Source: JTS-RE37 sp963756115 | GTDB taxonomy: Bacteria > Bacteroidota > Bacteroidia > Flavobacteriales > Flavobacteriaceae | Direction of reading: 5' to 3' | NCBI GenBank assembly: GCA_963756115.1 | Contig: CAVWMN010000003.1 | Coordinates: forward strand, 1 to 64,000 | DNA: 64,000 nt | Shown: piece after piece, positions 46,740 to 55,628 of the stretch | Layout of the letters: each line of letters starts with the position of its first letter | Position numbering within the stretch: position 1 is the stretch's first letter | Notes under the pieces: model-generated | The model's input: the letters and a program-made list of their open reading frames with translations, nothing else | Databases searched by the model: none | Told to the model about the DNA's origin: nothing | Program-made: the position numbers and the translations under genes

Positions 46740-47732
46740 ATGTTTGCCATGGATGAATCTAAAATCTCAAGAAGAAAAGCCATAGGAAATAGTCTTATGG
46801 TTTCGCTGGCTGCCGCAACCGGACTGGCATTTAAAACAACGGAACAGGAAAGTCCAACTGATCATGGCCGGGTAGTAAAGAAAAAAATGCCGTTCAGGAT
46901 CAGTTTGAATACCTCAACAATTTCTGCATACGACCTGGGGGTAGACAGGCAAATTGAAATGGTGGCGGCGGCCGGATTTGACGGCATTGAATTATGGATG
47001 AGGGATGTCACTAAATTTATTGATTCCGGGGGTACGGTTGAAGAGCTGAAGGATAAACTGCAGGCAGGCGGGCTTGTGCTGGAAGATATGATCGGCTTTG
47101 CGGCCTGGTGCAGCGATGACCCCGGGGAAAGGCAGAAGGCCATCGAACAAATGCGGGAAGAAATGGTCCTTACCGCTGGCCTTGGCGGCAAGTATATCGC
47201 GGCCCCGGTCCTGGGAATTAAAACGCTGGACCCGGCAAAATTTGACGCGTATGCTGAACGCTACGAGGCGATCCTGCAGCTGGAAGCTGAAACCGGGGTC
47301 ACCCCCCTCCTGGAGATCTGGGGTGCCGGCGCCCTTAGCAAACTGTCCGATTGCGCCCATATTGTAATTGCCACAGGGCATCCCAAAGCCACCATGCTGC
47401 TCGATTTTTACCATTTATACCGTGGGGGGAGCGACTGGGATACGGTTGATTGCCTTAACGGAAAACGACTGCCACTCCTGCATATGAATGATTACCCGCA
47501 AACCCCCGCGCGGGAACTGCTAACAGATGCACACCGCGTATTACCGGGGGAGGGCGTTTGTCCGTTTGATGAAATCCTGCCCAAATTATACCATGCAGGC
47601 TTCCGCGGAGGCTTGTCTGTTGAGTTGTTCAACAAGGACTATTGGGCCGCCATGGATGCCGAGACCATGTTGAAGAGCAGCTATGATAAAACTGTTGCGG
47701 TCGTGGAAAAAGCTATGGCTCATATCACGTAG
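46740..47732 (+). CDS. Sugar phosphate isomerase/epimerase-like TIM-barrel protein, Tat signal
   Basis: About 330 residues. The N-terminus has a twin-arginine export signal (SRRKAIGNSLMVSLAAATGL), so the enzyme is periplasmic. The rest is an AP-endonuclease-2-like TIM barrel: FRISLNTSTISAYDLGVDRQ, AGFDGIELWMRD, KYIAAPVLGI, PLLEIWGAG, MLLDFYHLYRGGSDWD, LLHMNDYPQTP and GGLSVELFN, with the spaced Glu/Asp/His residues that bind the metal. The start is placed at 46740 (MFAMDESK); a longer frame to 46629 lacks signal character and overlaps the repeat region. Probably acts on sugars from polysaccharide breakdown. It converges with the GH97 gene. Confidence 0.85.
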   Translation: MFAMDESKISRRKAIGNSLMVSLAAATGLAFKTTEQESPTDHGRVVKKKMPFRISLNTSTISAYDLGVDRQIEMVAAAGFDGIELWMRDVTKFIDSGGTVEELKDKLQAGGLVLEDMIGFAAWCSDDPGERQKAIEQMREEMVLTAGLGGKYIAAPVLGIKTLDPAKFDAYAERYEAILQLEAETGVTPLLEIWGAGALSKLSDCAHIVIATGHPKATMLLDFYHLYRGGSDWDTVDCLNGKRLPLLHMNDYPQTPARELLTDAHRVLPGEGVCPFDEILPKLYHAGFRGGLSVELFNKDYWAAMDAETMLKSSYDKTVAVVEKAMAHIT

Positions 47733-47745
47733 CCCGTATATATTC

Positions 47746-47764
47746 CTATGGCAGGCAGCCATAG
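47746..47764. terminator. Candidate bidirectional hairpin between convergent genes
   Basis: CTATGGC-AGGCA-GCCATAG forms a 7-bp stem with a 5-base loop in the 44-base gap between the isomerase and GH97 stops. T-runs are short on both sides, so it would be a weak terminator. Confidence 0.4.
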
Positions 47765-47776
47765 CCCCTTTCCCGG

Positions 47777-49774
47777 TCATTGTTTTTCCAGCCGGATCAC
47801 AAATCCCCCGCCGGGCGCCATAGGGATGGTCAGGGCTTCATCCTTTTTGACCAGGACCTCCTCAAAGACATAATCCGCGGCATACCGGTCTGCGTTCACC
47901 CCATCCCGGCAGATGGTGGCCCTGTAGGTGCCCTCCTCCAAAAAATCAAACCTAACCACCTGGTCCCTTGCTGTCCAGTCACACATCGCGCCGATAAACC
48001 AGTCCGGCCCCTTTTGCCGGGCAGTTACGATGTACTCCCCTACCCGGGCATCCAGGATCAGGGTTTCATCCCAGGTAGTGGGAAGGCTTCCTAAAAATTC
48101 CATAAACCGGGGTTCGCGCCATCCTTCCGAAGGATTGCCCGAGAAAATCTGCACGGGGCTGTCGTACACCACGAACATCGACAATTGATGGCAGCGGGTC
48201 CCGGGACTGGTCACCACGCCAGCTACCGGCCGGGTTCCCTGTTCGGTCGCATTGTTGAGCAAACCGGGCTCATAATCGAATCCGCCGGCGAGCATCCGTG
48301 TAAAGGGCAGCGTGAGGTCATGCGCAGGGGTTACCCGGTCACTCCACATATTATATTCAGAACCCAGGACCCCTTCCCTGCCGACGGCATTGGGCCAGGT
48401 GCGGTTAAAACCCTTTGGGGGAAAGGCACCATGGTACATGATCATGATCTTGTGCTCCGCGCATGCCTTTGCAATACGATGGTAAAAATTGACCATTTTC
48501 TGATCATCCCGATCGATAAAATCGGTCATAATAAAATCAATCCCCCATTCGTTGAACCGGTCAAGCGCAGGTTCCAGTTGTTTGTCCAGGGTCATGGCCA
48601 GGGTCCACATACAGATCTTTACACCTTTTTCCCGGGCATACGCCAGGAGGGCGTCCATATCAATATCAGGGTTGATCCGGAACAGGTCATTGTTGTCACT
48701 CCACCCCGCATCCATCAGAATGCGATCGAACCCAAACCGCTTAGCAAAATCGATATAGTACTTGTAGGAAGCCGTGTTGAGTCCGGCCCGGAACGGGACA
48801 TCAAAAAGGTTGATTCCTATGATCCACTCATCCGTGAGGTTTCCCGGCCGGATCCAGGAAGTATCCTCGATCCTGGATGGAGCGCCCAGCCGGTAGACCA
48901 TGTCATTGTTGGGCAGTTCGGCGTCTTCCGCGGCGATGATCATGACCCTCCAGGGGAAACTTCTTGTACCCTGTGTTTTTGCTATATAATCCGCCCGCGC
49001 TGTCACCTTGATCTGGGAATACAACTCGTGGGTCTCCTCTTCAGCCAGGGGATAACCGGCAAACACGCCTTTCAGTGTTGCCGACCCCGTGCCGCCCAGG
49101 AACATCCCAGGGTAATCATACAGGTCAGATTCCGTTATCCCGATCCGGGGGCCTGATCCAGGTACGACCAAAACCGGGGAATAGCCGATGATCCCGTCAG
49201 GGATGCTGTCCATCCTTCTGAGGGGGTATTCTTCTTCAAAACTGGTATGGTAGATATCCGCACCTGGTTTTTTCTGAACCTCCGGAAAATAGACAGACGC
49301 GCTTCCCGGGAAATTAAACCGGGCCACTTCATTTTGAACGGTGATGGAATCCTTAAAGCGGGTTAGGATACGATAGGCTACCCCGTCATCATAAACCCTG
49401 AACTCCACCTGATAAGGTTCCCTGAACTCAATGGTCAACAGGGTATAAACATCCGGTACAATACGCCTTTTTTCCGGTACGGGCGCTACAATTTGTTCCC
49501 GTATATTCTGTATGGAGGCGGATCGAACCGGGTTATTATAGGACAGGGAAGGGCTGTCTTTCAATAGGAGACCGATGGCCGATTGCTCCATAATTGGCGT
49601 GCCATCATACAAAACAGTATACATCAATTGGGCTCCCTGCCAAACCTTAAGGCCAATCCGTTGTGTAGGGGAACGTGCCATCAACGTATCGGGCACGGAA
49701 CAGGCCGCGGAAAACGGCAGGAATAGCATTCCAAGGAACAGGCAGCGAACCATAGCAGGTTTGAAGTATGTCAT
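47777..49774 (-). CDS. Glycoside hydrolase family 97 (SusB-like alpha-glycosidase), lipoprotein
   Basis: About 665 residues. The start MTYFKPAMVRCLFLGMLFL with FSAAC looks like a lipoprotein signal. The N-terminal beta-supersandwich (about 30-290; PVRSASIQNIREQIV, EFRVYDDGVAYRILTRF) precedes the catalytic barrel (about 290-580; RILMDAGWSDNNDLF, ICMWTLAM, FIMTDFIDRDDQKMVNFY, MMYHGAFPPKG-like segment, NAVGREGVLGSEYNMW). A C-terminal beta domain ends the protein. GH97 enzymes are inverting glucosidases or retaining galactosidases; which type applies cannot be fixed from sequence here. It acts at the cell surface or in the periplasm. Confidence 0.92.
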   Translation of the reverse strand: MTYFKPAMVRCLFLGMLFLPFSAACSVPDTLMARSPTQRIGLKVWQGAQLMYTVLYDGTPIMEQSAIGLLLKDSPSLSYNNPVRSASIQNIREQIVAPVPEKRRIVPDVYTLLTIEFREPYQVEFRVYDDGVAYRILTRFKDSITVQNEVARFNFPGSASVYFPEVQKKPGADIYHTSFEEEYPLRRMDSIPDGIIGYSPVLVVPGSGPRIGITESDLYDYPGMFLGGTGSATLKGVFAGYPLAEEETHELYSQIKVTARADYIAKTQGTRSFPWRVMIIAAEDAELPNNDMVYRLGAPSRIEDTSWIRPGNLTDEWIIGINLFDVPFRAGLNTASYKYYIDFAKRFGFDRILMDAGWSDNNDLFRINPDIDMDALLAYAREKGVKICMWTLAMTLDKQLEPALDRFNEWGIDFIMTDFIDRDDQKMVNFYHRIAKACAEHKIMIMYHGAFPPKGFNRTWPNAVGREGVLGSEYNMWSDRVTPAHDLTLPFTRMLAGGFDYEPGLLNNATEQGTRPVAGVVTSPGTRCHQLSMFVVYDSPVQIFSGNPSEGWREPRFMEFLGSLPTTWDETLILDARVGEYIVTARQKGPDWFIGAMCDWTARDQVVRFDFLEEGTYRATICRDGVNADRYAADYVFEEVLVKKDEALTIPMAPGGGFVIRLEKQ

Positions 49775-49966
49775 GGGTATCTGATTAAACGGTAAAGGAA
49801 GATGCTGAGCGAAACAGATGATCTCCATCTTCACAGATGCAACGTATCACACAACGGATTTAAAGATACGGGTTGCATCGATACAGAAAGATACACCGGG
49901 AAAAATTCCAACTATATTTGCGTAGTTAAATGGCTTCATATATATTTGTAGTCAAATAACTTCATA
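49775..49966. other. Divergent promoter region between GH97 and arsR-type genes
   Basis: About 190 bases. The right half contains the arsR promoter and a tandem repeat (separate entry). The GH97 promoter must be in the left half, where no exact consensus was found. Confidence 0.5.
49913..49966 (+). promoter_or_regulatory. Bacteroidota promoter and tandem operator repeat of the arsR-type gene
   Basis: TTTG at 49917-49920, a 20-base spacer and TATATTTG at 49941-49948 match the Bacteroidota promoter consensus TTTG-N19-21-TAnnTTTG exactly. The same DNA is an imperfect direct repeat: 49913-49940 (TATATTTGCGTAGTTAAATG, then GCTTCATA) and 49941-49966 (TATATTTGTAGTCAAATAAC, then TTCATA). The ATG follows directly, so the leader is very short. 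The repeats are natural candidates for autoregulatory binding by the ArsR protein. Confidence 0.7.
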
Positions 49967-50299
49967 ATGAAATTGAGGCGGGATATTTATCAGGCTATAG
50001 CAGATCCTACGCGAAGGGCTATATTGGCGTTACTTGCTACGCATACCCTTACGGCCGGTACCATCGCTTCCAATTTTGATGCAGCGCGACCCACCATTTC
50101 CAAACACCTCCAAATTCTGAATGAATGCGATTTGATTGAGGCTGACCGGCAGGGCCGGGAGATATTTTATAAGATCAAGATCGATAAAATAAAGGAAATC
50201 GACCTTTGGCTCGAACAATTCAGGAAGGTCTGGGAAGCCCGCTTTGAGGAACTTGACAAAATAGTAATAAATCTAAAATCTGAAGAAAATGAAACCTAA
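49967..50299 (+). CDS. ArsR-family transcriptional regulator
   Basis: A 110-residue winged-helix repressor. IADPTRRAILALLATHTLTA, then RPTISKHLQILNECDLIEAD (recognition helix) and REIFYKI (wing) are typical of the metal-independent ArsR group that partners with SRPBCC proteins. No cysteine metal-binding motif is present. It overlaps the next gene by 11 bases, so the two are co-translated. It probably represses its own promoter through the tandem repeat immediately upstream. Confidence 0.9.
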   Translation: MKLRRDIYQAIADPTRRAILALLATHTLTAGTIASNFDAARPTISKHLQILNECDLIEADRQGREIFYKIKIDKIKEIDLWLEQFRKVWEARFEELDKIVINLKSEENET

Positions 50300-50783
50300 T
50301 CAATTAATGGAATTCTCTGTAGACAAAGAAAACAGTACAGTGCTTGTAAAAAGGGAGTTCCAGGCTCCGATTGCAACGGTTTGGTCTGCCTGGACCCAGC
50401 CCGAAATACTCGATCAGTGGTGGGCACCAAAACCCTGGATATCCAAAACAAAATCCATGGAATTTAAAGTGGGTGGCCGCAGGCTCTACGCTATGTGCGG
50501 GCCTGATGGGGAAGAACATTGGGCGTTGGCAGATTTCACCTCCATAACACCCAAAACCAATTTCCAGTTTCTGGACGCTTTCAGTGATCCCAATGGAACC
50601 ATTAACAAAGACTTACCCCGTTCTGATTGGAACATAGACCTTGTTCCACACAATGGAACCACCACGGTGAATGTCAGTATAAAGCACGAAAGCCTGGAAG
50701 ACCTTGAAAAAATGATTGCAATGGGCTTCAGGGAAGGTTTTACCATCGCCATGGACGGACTGGACGATCTGCTTGCCAGGTAG
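50289..50783 (+). CDS. SRPBCC (AHSA1-like) domain protein
   Basis: A 164-residue START/Bet v1-like fold protein: VLVKREFQAPIATVWSAWTQ, PEILDQWWAPKPW, MEFKVGGRRLYAMCGPDGEE and FREGFTIAMDGLDDLL are the hallmark segments of the AHSA1 (activator of Hsp90 ATPase-like) group. Such proteins bind hydrophobic ligands; the ligand here is unknown. It shares an operon with the ArsR regulator and is followed by a terminator. Confidence 0.9.
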   Translation: MKPNQLMEFSVDKENSTVLVKREFQAPIATVWSAWTQPEILDQWWAPKPWISKTKSMEFKVGGRRLYAMCGPDGEEHWALADFTSITPKTNFQFLDAFSDPNGTINKDLPRSDWNIDLVPHNGTTTVNVSIKHESLEDLEKMIAMGFREGFTIAMDGLDDLLAR

Positions 50784-50885
50784 CGGACTTCCACTGGACA
50801 TTTGGGGTCGTACTACCAAACTGCTCCTGTGGATCGCATCAGGATATTGCTCCTTTCTTTGTAACGGGTAACTTTTATAATCAAA

Positions 50886-50911
50886 AAAGCCGACTCCCAA
50901 AAGTCGGCTTT
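50886..50911. terminator. Bidirectional intrinsic terminator
   Basis: AAAGCCGACT-CCCAAA-AGTCGGCTTT forms a perfect 10-bp stem, with A and T runs on the two sides. It lies between the SRPBCC gene and the convergent hybrid two-component gene and can serve both. Confidence 0.85.
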
Positions 50912-51001
50912 CCTTTGAATACAGGCCGGAGAGAGGTGCCACCCTAAGCGGCATAAACCCTTTTAATCCTGCAGTAACCGGCATTCCCCATTTATTTAAA
51001 A

Positions 51002-54000
51002 TCAACTAATCCCCTCTACCTTCATATACTCCGTAGGGGTCATACTAAACTGTTTTTGGAAATTCCTCCCAAAACTGGTCTGTGAGTTGTAACCTACCAT
51101 CTCCGCTATTTCATAGATTTTATAGTCTCCTTTTTTCAGAAGTTCCGCTGCTTTTTTTAGCCTGGCGATATTCACAAGTTCATTAGGGCTTAGGTTTGAC
51201 ATTTCCTTTATCTTCCGATATAATGTAGAACGACTCATATTCATTATATCAGCAAGGGTTTCAACATTCAGGTCCGGGTCCGAAATGTTCCCATATATAA
51301 CCTGGTCCAGTTTCTTAATGAACTTTTCATCAGTCCTTGTATGGGCTATGCTTCGAATATGGGCCAGCGGGGAACTTGAATAATGTTCCATGATATGTTT
51401 CCTGTTTTCAATAAGATTGGATATCTGTACCTTTAAATATTCCATTGAAAACGGCTTCTCTATATAGGCATCTGCGCCCGACTCTAATCCTTCTATTCTT
51501 GCAGTCATGGCACTTTTGGATGTAAGCAGGATCACCGGAATGTGGCTGGTTTCAAGATCGGTCTTTATTTTTTCGCAGAATGAAAAACCGTCCATCCCGG
51601 GCATCATCACGTCGCTTACTACCAGGTGAATGTTTTCATCGGCAATCATTTCCAGGGCTTTTTCAGCACTCACTGCTTTAATAACCAAATAATCATCCGT
51701 TAAGTCCTTAGCGACAAAATCCAACAGGTCCTCATTATCCTCTACCAGGAGAACTGCAGGTTTATACCCTTTTGTAACCGGGTCCTGCGGCGTTTGACCG
51801 GAGCGCTCCTCGATCACCAACTTATTGCTCTCATAAAGACTGAACTCCTTCTCCTGGTGTATGGGGAGTCTGAGAACAAATACGTTCAAATCGCCATCAC
51901 TTGAATCCAGCTTTAAACTTCCGTTATGCATTTCCGTAAGTGAATGGGCCAGAGACAGCCCTATCCCGGTACCCGGCTGATTTTCGTTTTCAATCCCCGG
52001 TACTCTGTAAAAGGGCTCGAATATTTTGTTCTGCAAATGTGAGGGTATCAACTTGCCATCGTTTTTTACTTTTAGTTCAAAGAATTCCTCATTTGCCTCC
52101 AGGGTTATGATAATCCGTTTCTCTGAATATTTAATGGCATTCCCCAATAGGTTGCTCAGGATCTTCCTGGTAGCTTCTGCATCGATATAGGCATATACAT
52201 CCGTGGTCCCCATCTGGAGGTGTACCGTTAAATTTTTATCAGTAACTGCCTGACTGAACCGCTCATATGTATTTCTCAAGAGATCGGAAATATTTATCTC
52301 AATGAATGACAGGCTTATATCCTGGAACTCTGTCTTTCTGAAGTCCAGCAATTGATTCGTTAGGTCTAAAAGTCGGGAAGTGTTCTTTTCCATTATAGAA
52401 AGGTTCTCCTGCAGCTCAGATCCATTCTCAACTCTCTTTAGTATTTTTTCCAGGGGACTTTTTATCAGGGTCAGCGGTGTACGTATTTCGTGGGAAATAT
52501 TTGTAAAGAATTCAATTTTAGCCCTGAAAAGCTCCTTTTCCTTTTTGTTGTTGAGTTCTTTTATGATTTGATAATTCTTTGCTTTGGTCCTGCTGTGATA
52601 ATACCTGAACGCCAAATAACCGATAAGGCCAATAAGTATGATGTAAATGGAATAGGCAGCATTGCTTTTGAGGAAGGTAGGCAGCACTTTAATATGTAAT
52701 GCAGCTGCTTCCTCACTCCAGATACCACTGCTGTTCAACGACTTGACCTTAAAACTATATTCGCCGGCCGATAATTCGGTAAAATAAACCTTGTGATTTT
52801 TTTTAAGATATACCCAGTCATCGTTCAGGCCATCCAGCTTGTACCAATATTCGGTCATTTCGGGGGCAGTATAACTTAATGCCGCGAAATCCAGGCTAAA
52901 CGAGGACTCATCAGGGGACAATTCAATTTTATCGGTAAACGTTACGGAGGTAGGTAAGGGAGACCCCTCTTTATCTACCGGCACGTCTTTGTTATTTATT
53001 TGAAGTCCGGTTATCAAAATAGGCGGTTTATAGGCATTGCTGGTGAATTTATCAGGATCAAAACTTATCATCCCCCGTACACTTCCAAAATACATCGTAC
53101 CGTTCTCAGCTTTGTAAGCTGAATTATAATTGAATTGATCGCTGAGCAATCCGTTCGATTTGGTGAAGACTTTTAGCTTATTCCCGCCGGGGTTGAAATT
53201 TATCAATCCGTTGGATGTACTGATCCATAAGTGGTTATCACTATCTTCTATTATCGAATAAAACACATTGCTGGGAAAACCATCCTTTGTGGTGTATTTT
53301 TTAAACCCGCGGGTTTCGTCCAGGTATAAGTTCAGGCCGTTTTCAGTTGTAACCCAGAGATTATTTTTACTATCCAGAAAAATCCCGTTGATCGCATTGC
53401 TGCTGATGCTATTGGGGTTAGTTCCATCATGTTTGAATATTCCCGTTCTCTTTGTTTTGGGATTGTAATAAAACAGGCCGTTCCAATAGGTTCCTGCCCA
53501 TAATATTCCATTGGCGTCTTCGATCATAGAGGTAAAGAAGATCCCTTCGGGAAATGCCTCAAGGGTCAGGAACTTATCATTTTCATTGTCGTATAATTGA
53601 ATCCCCGAAGCGGTAATGGCAAAAATCTCCCGGGACGGATTCTCATAAAGTGCAAAGACAAAATTACTTGACAGCCCGTGCCCGTCGCCTATGCTATAAT
53701 GGTTTATTATTTTACCCGTCGGGATATCCATGATATCTAATCCATGTTCAAAGGTGCCAATCCAAAGTTTGTCGCCCCTTGGTAACAATGCATGAATGTT
53801 ATAATGGGCCAGGGTTTGATTATCTTCAGTGGGCTTGTAGTTTGTAAAGACCCCGGTTTCCGGGTTAAATTTATTGAGTCCCGCATCCTCTGTACCTATC
53901 CATAAATTCCCATATTGATCCGGATGAATTTCACGCACTGCATTTCCGCTTATGGCGTTTTCACCCGACTTGGGATAGTATTTATCGAACTGCGTATATT

Positions 54001-54976
54001 GTTTCGGGTAATAATCGGCGCCTCCAAAATACGTTCCCATCCAAATGCCCCCTTCCTTATCCACAGTAAGCGTATAAACTGCATTATCAGACAGGGCATA
54101 CGGGTCATTATAATTCTTTTTCAGGTTTTTGAAAGTACCATTTTTGATATGGTAGATATAGATGCCGGATTCTGTCGCCATCCATAGTTCATTTGGTGTC
54201 CTTTTCGCGAAGTCCCTTACATATAAAGGGTCTTCTGAAGCAGGTAATAAACTTTCCGTAATTTCAGTTTGGATGTCGAACAGGATTGCCCCGTGATTCT
54301 GAGTGCCTATCAAAAGTGTATGTTCATCCAGGGGGGATATCTTACTTATCCTCAGGGGAAGGCTGCCTTCGTAAATACTATTGATTTCAATAGTTTTGAA
54401 CGAATCAGAGTCTTCATTGTAGCGATAAATAAAATTGTCATAGGCAGCCCAGATTGTACCGTCGGGGGTTCTTGTGAGTTCTTCGGCATGAAAGTAAGTT
54501 TCCGGGTCATACCCAACGGTACGGTTAGTTTCAACAGAGTGTTTATATAAAGTGGTCCCAGCAATGTACCATAGGTTGCCTTTGGTATCATGCTCAATAT
54601 CGAGCACAGGCCTGTTCTGCGAGGCATCCAAAATCTCAAAATTCTCATACAATTCATTGTAATGAAACAATCCGCTATCGGTCCCTACCCAAATCTGACC
54701 GCCGTATTCGTGCAGACACTCAACAAAATTGCTCCCCAGGCTTTTGGGATCATCACTGTCATTTTGAAAATATTTAAAGGAATATCCGTCAAAACGATTC
54801 AGGCCATCCTTGGTGCCGAACCATATGAATCCCTTACTATCCTGTAAGGAACTGAGAACCGTATTGTGGGACAAACCATTTTCAACTTTATAATGTTTAA
54901 AATAGTATTCCTGTCCCGACAGGATATACATCGAGAAAAATAACGCGAGCAGATTTGGCAGATCCTTTTTCGACAT
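51002..54976 (-). CDS. Hybrid two-component system regulator (HTCS)
   Basis: A 1324-residue one-protein sensor and regulator. Order: signal peptide (MSKKDLPNLLALFFSMYIL), two seven-bladed periplasmic propellers built from Reg_prop repeats (GLSHNTVLSSLQDSKGFIWF and many similar), a Y_Y_Y domain (WYKLDGLNDDWVYL), one membrane helix (IYIILIGLIGYLAFRYY), HisKA (FFTNISHEIRTPLTLIKSPL), HATPase (NLLGNAIKYS; GTGIGLSLAHSL), receiver (LLVEDNEDLLDF; VSDVMMPGMDGFSF) and an AraC helix-turn-helix output (MSRSTLYRKIKEMSNLSPNE). HTCS proteins bind sugars in the periplasm and activate neighbouring susCD operons. It is divergent from susC here. Confidence 0.95.
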   Translation of the reverse strand: MSKKDLPNLLALFFSMYILSGQEYYFKHYKVENGLSHNTVLSSLQDSKGFIWFGTKDGLNRFDGYSFKYFQNDSDDPKSLGSNFVECLHEYGGQIWVGTDSGLFHYNELYENFEILDASQNRPVLDIEHDTKGNLWYIAGTTLYKHSVETNRTVGYDPETYFHAEELTRTPDGTIWAAYDNFIYRYNEDSDSFKTIEINSIYEGSLPLRISKISPLDEHTLLIGTQNHGAILFDIQTEITESLLPASEDPLYVRDFAKRTPNELWMATESGIYIYHIKNGTFKNLKKNYNDPYALSDNAVYTLTVDKEGGIWMGTYFGGADYYPKQYTQFDKYYPKSGENAISGNAVREIHPDQYGNLWIGTEDAGLNKFNPETGVFTNYKPTEDNQTLAHYNIHALLPRGDKLWIGTFEHGLDIMDIPTGKIINHYSIGDGHGLSSNFVFALYENPSREIFAITASGIQLYDNENDKFLTLEAFPEGIFFTSMIEDANGILWAGTYWNGLFYYNPKTKRTGIFKHDGTNPNSISSNAINGIFLDSKNNLWVTTENGLNLYLDETRGFKKYTTKDGFPSNVFYSIIEDSDNHLWISTSNGLINFNPGGNKLKVFTKSNGLLSDQFNYNSAYKAENGTMYFGSVRGMISFDPDKFTSNAYKPPILITGLQINNKDVPVDKEGSPLPTSVTFTDKIELSPDESSFSLDFAALSYTAPEMTEYWYKLDGLNDDWVYLKKNHKVYFTELSAGEYSFKVKSLNSSGIWSEEAAALHIKVLPTFLKSNAAYSIYIILIGLIGYLAFRYYHSRTKAKNYQIIKELNNKKEKELFRAKIEFFTNISHEIRTPLTLIKSPLEKILKRVENGSELQENLSIMEKNTSRLLDLTNQLLDFRKTEFQDISLSFIEINISDLLRNTYERFSQAVTDKNLTVHLQMGTTDVYAYIDAEATRKILSNLLGNAIKYSEKRIIITLEANEEFFELKVKNDGKLIPSHLQNKIFEPFYRVPGIENENQPGTGIGLSLAHSLTEMHNGSLKLDSSDGDLNVFVLRLPIHQEKEFSLYESNKLVIEERSGQTPQDPVTKGYKPAVLLVEDNEDLLDFVAKDLTDDYLVIKAVSAEKALEMIADENIHLVVSDVMMPGMDGFSFCEKIKTDLETSHIPVILLTSKSAMTARIEGLESGADAYIEKPFSMEYLKVQISNLIENRKHIMEHYSSSPLAHIRSIAHTRTDEKFIKKLDQVIYGNISDPDLNVETLADIMNMSRSTLYRKIKEMSNLSPNELVNIARLKKAAELLKKGDYKIYEIAEMVGYNSQTSFGRNFQKQFSMTPTEYMKVEGIS

Positions 54977-55628
54977 ATTTCAAATTTGGTGAAAACTCGG
55001 GCATAAACAAACAACAAAATGTGTCATAGTTCAACAATTCGATTTAATATCCAATATGTTTCCCGGAGATTAAGAAGTATACCGACAAAATATGAAAATA
55101 TTTCCGGGTATTCCCTTCTTGGAGAAAATGAACCTGGAGCTTAGCAGCCCGGGTAATAGCTAAGGATTGCCCGTAGCTATTGATCTCCCGGCAGGCTTCG
55201 GTTGAAACGCTGAATATCCTGATCAGAAGTATCAGATTTTTAACGTATATCCTGCCTGCCTTTAATAATAAGACCCAAAATACTGGTATTCAACGCTGTT
55301 CTATGCCAGGGATCCCTCCCGGGAAGTTTCCGCAGCCGTCCTCAATTTGTTTCACAACTATACAATTCGTGTCAAAAGCCCCCTTTTTTTAACGATTTCT
55401 TAAAACTTGAACGATTTGAACGATAGTTTGACACAAATCAATGGGTAATACTGTAAACTAACCATTTTATTTGTCTATAGTCCCATTTGACATTCAACCT
55501 TTAATTAGGTGAGGAATACAGCTAAATTCTATGTGTGCCCGGACTCTAAAGCACTAAAATATTGAAGCGGCAGTGTTCTTATTCCCATACGAGTTGATTA
55601 AAAAACACGATCACTAAAATGACAACCA
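54977..55628. other. Divergent regulatory region between HTCS and susC
   Basis: About 650 bases without a credible gene. It holds the candidate HTCS operator at 55391-55424 and must contain both promoters. Near the HTCS start a TTTG-N19-CAAATTTG element on the minus strand is a weak promoter candidate. Confidence 0.5.
55391..55424 (+). promoter_or_regulatory. Candidate HTCS operator with AACGAT direct repeats
   Basis: TTGAACGAT occurs twice in exact tandem (55407-55415 and 55416-55424), and a further AACGATTT lies at 55391-55398. The AACGAT centres are 19 and 9 bases apart. AraC-type output domains commonly bind direct repeats upstream of their target, and this lies about 205 bases before susC. 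Confidence 0.5.
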
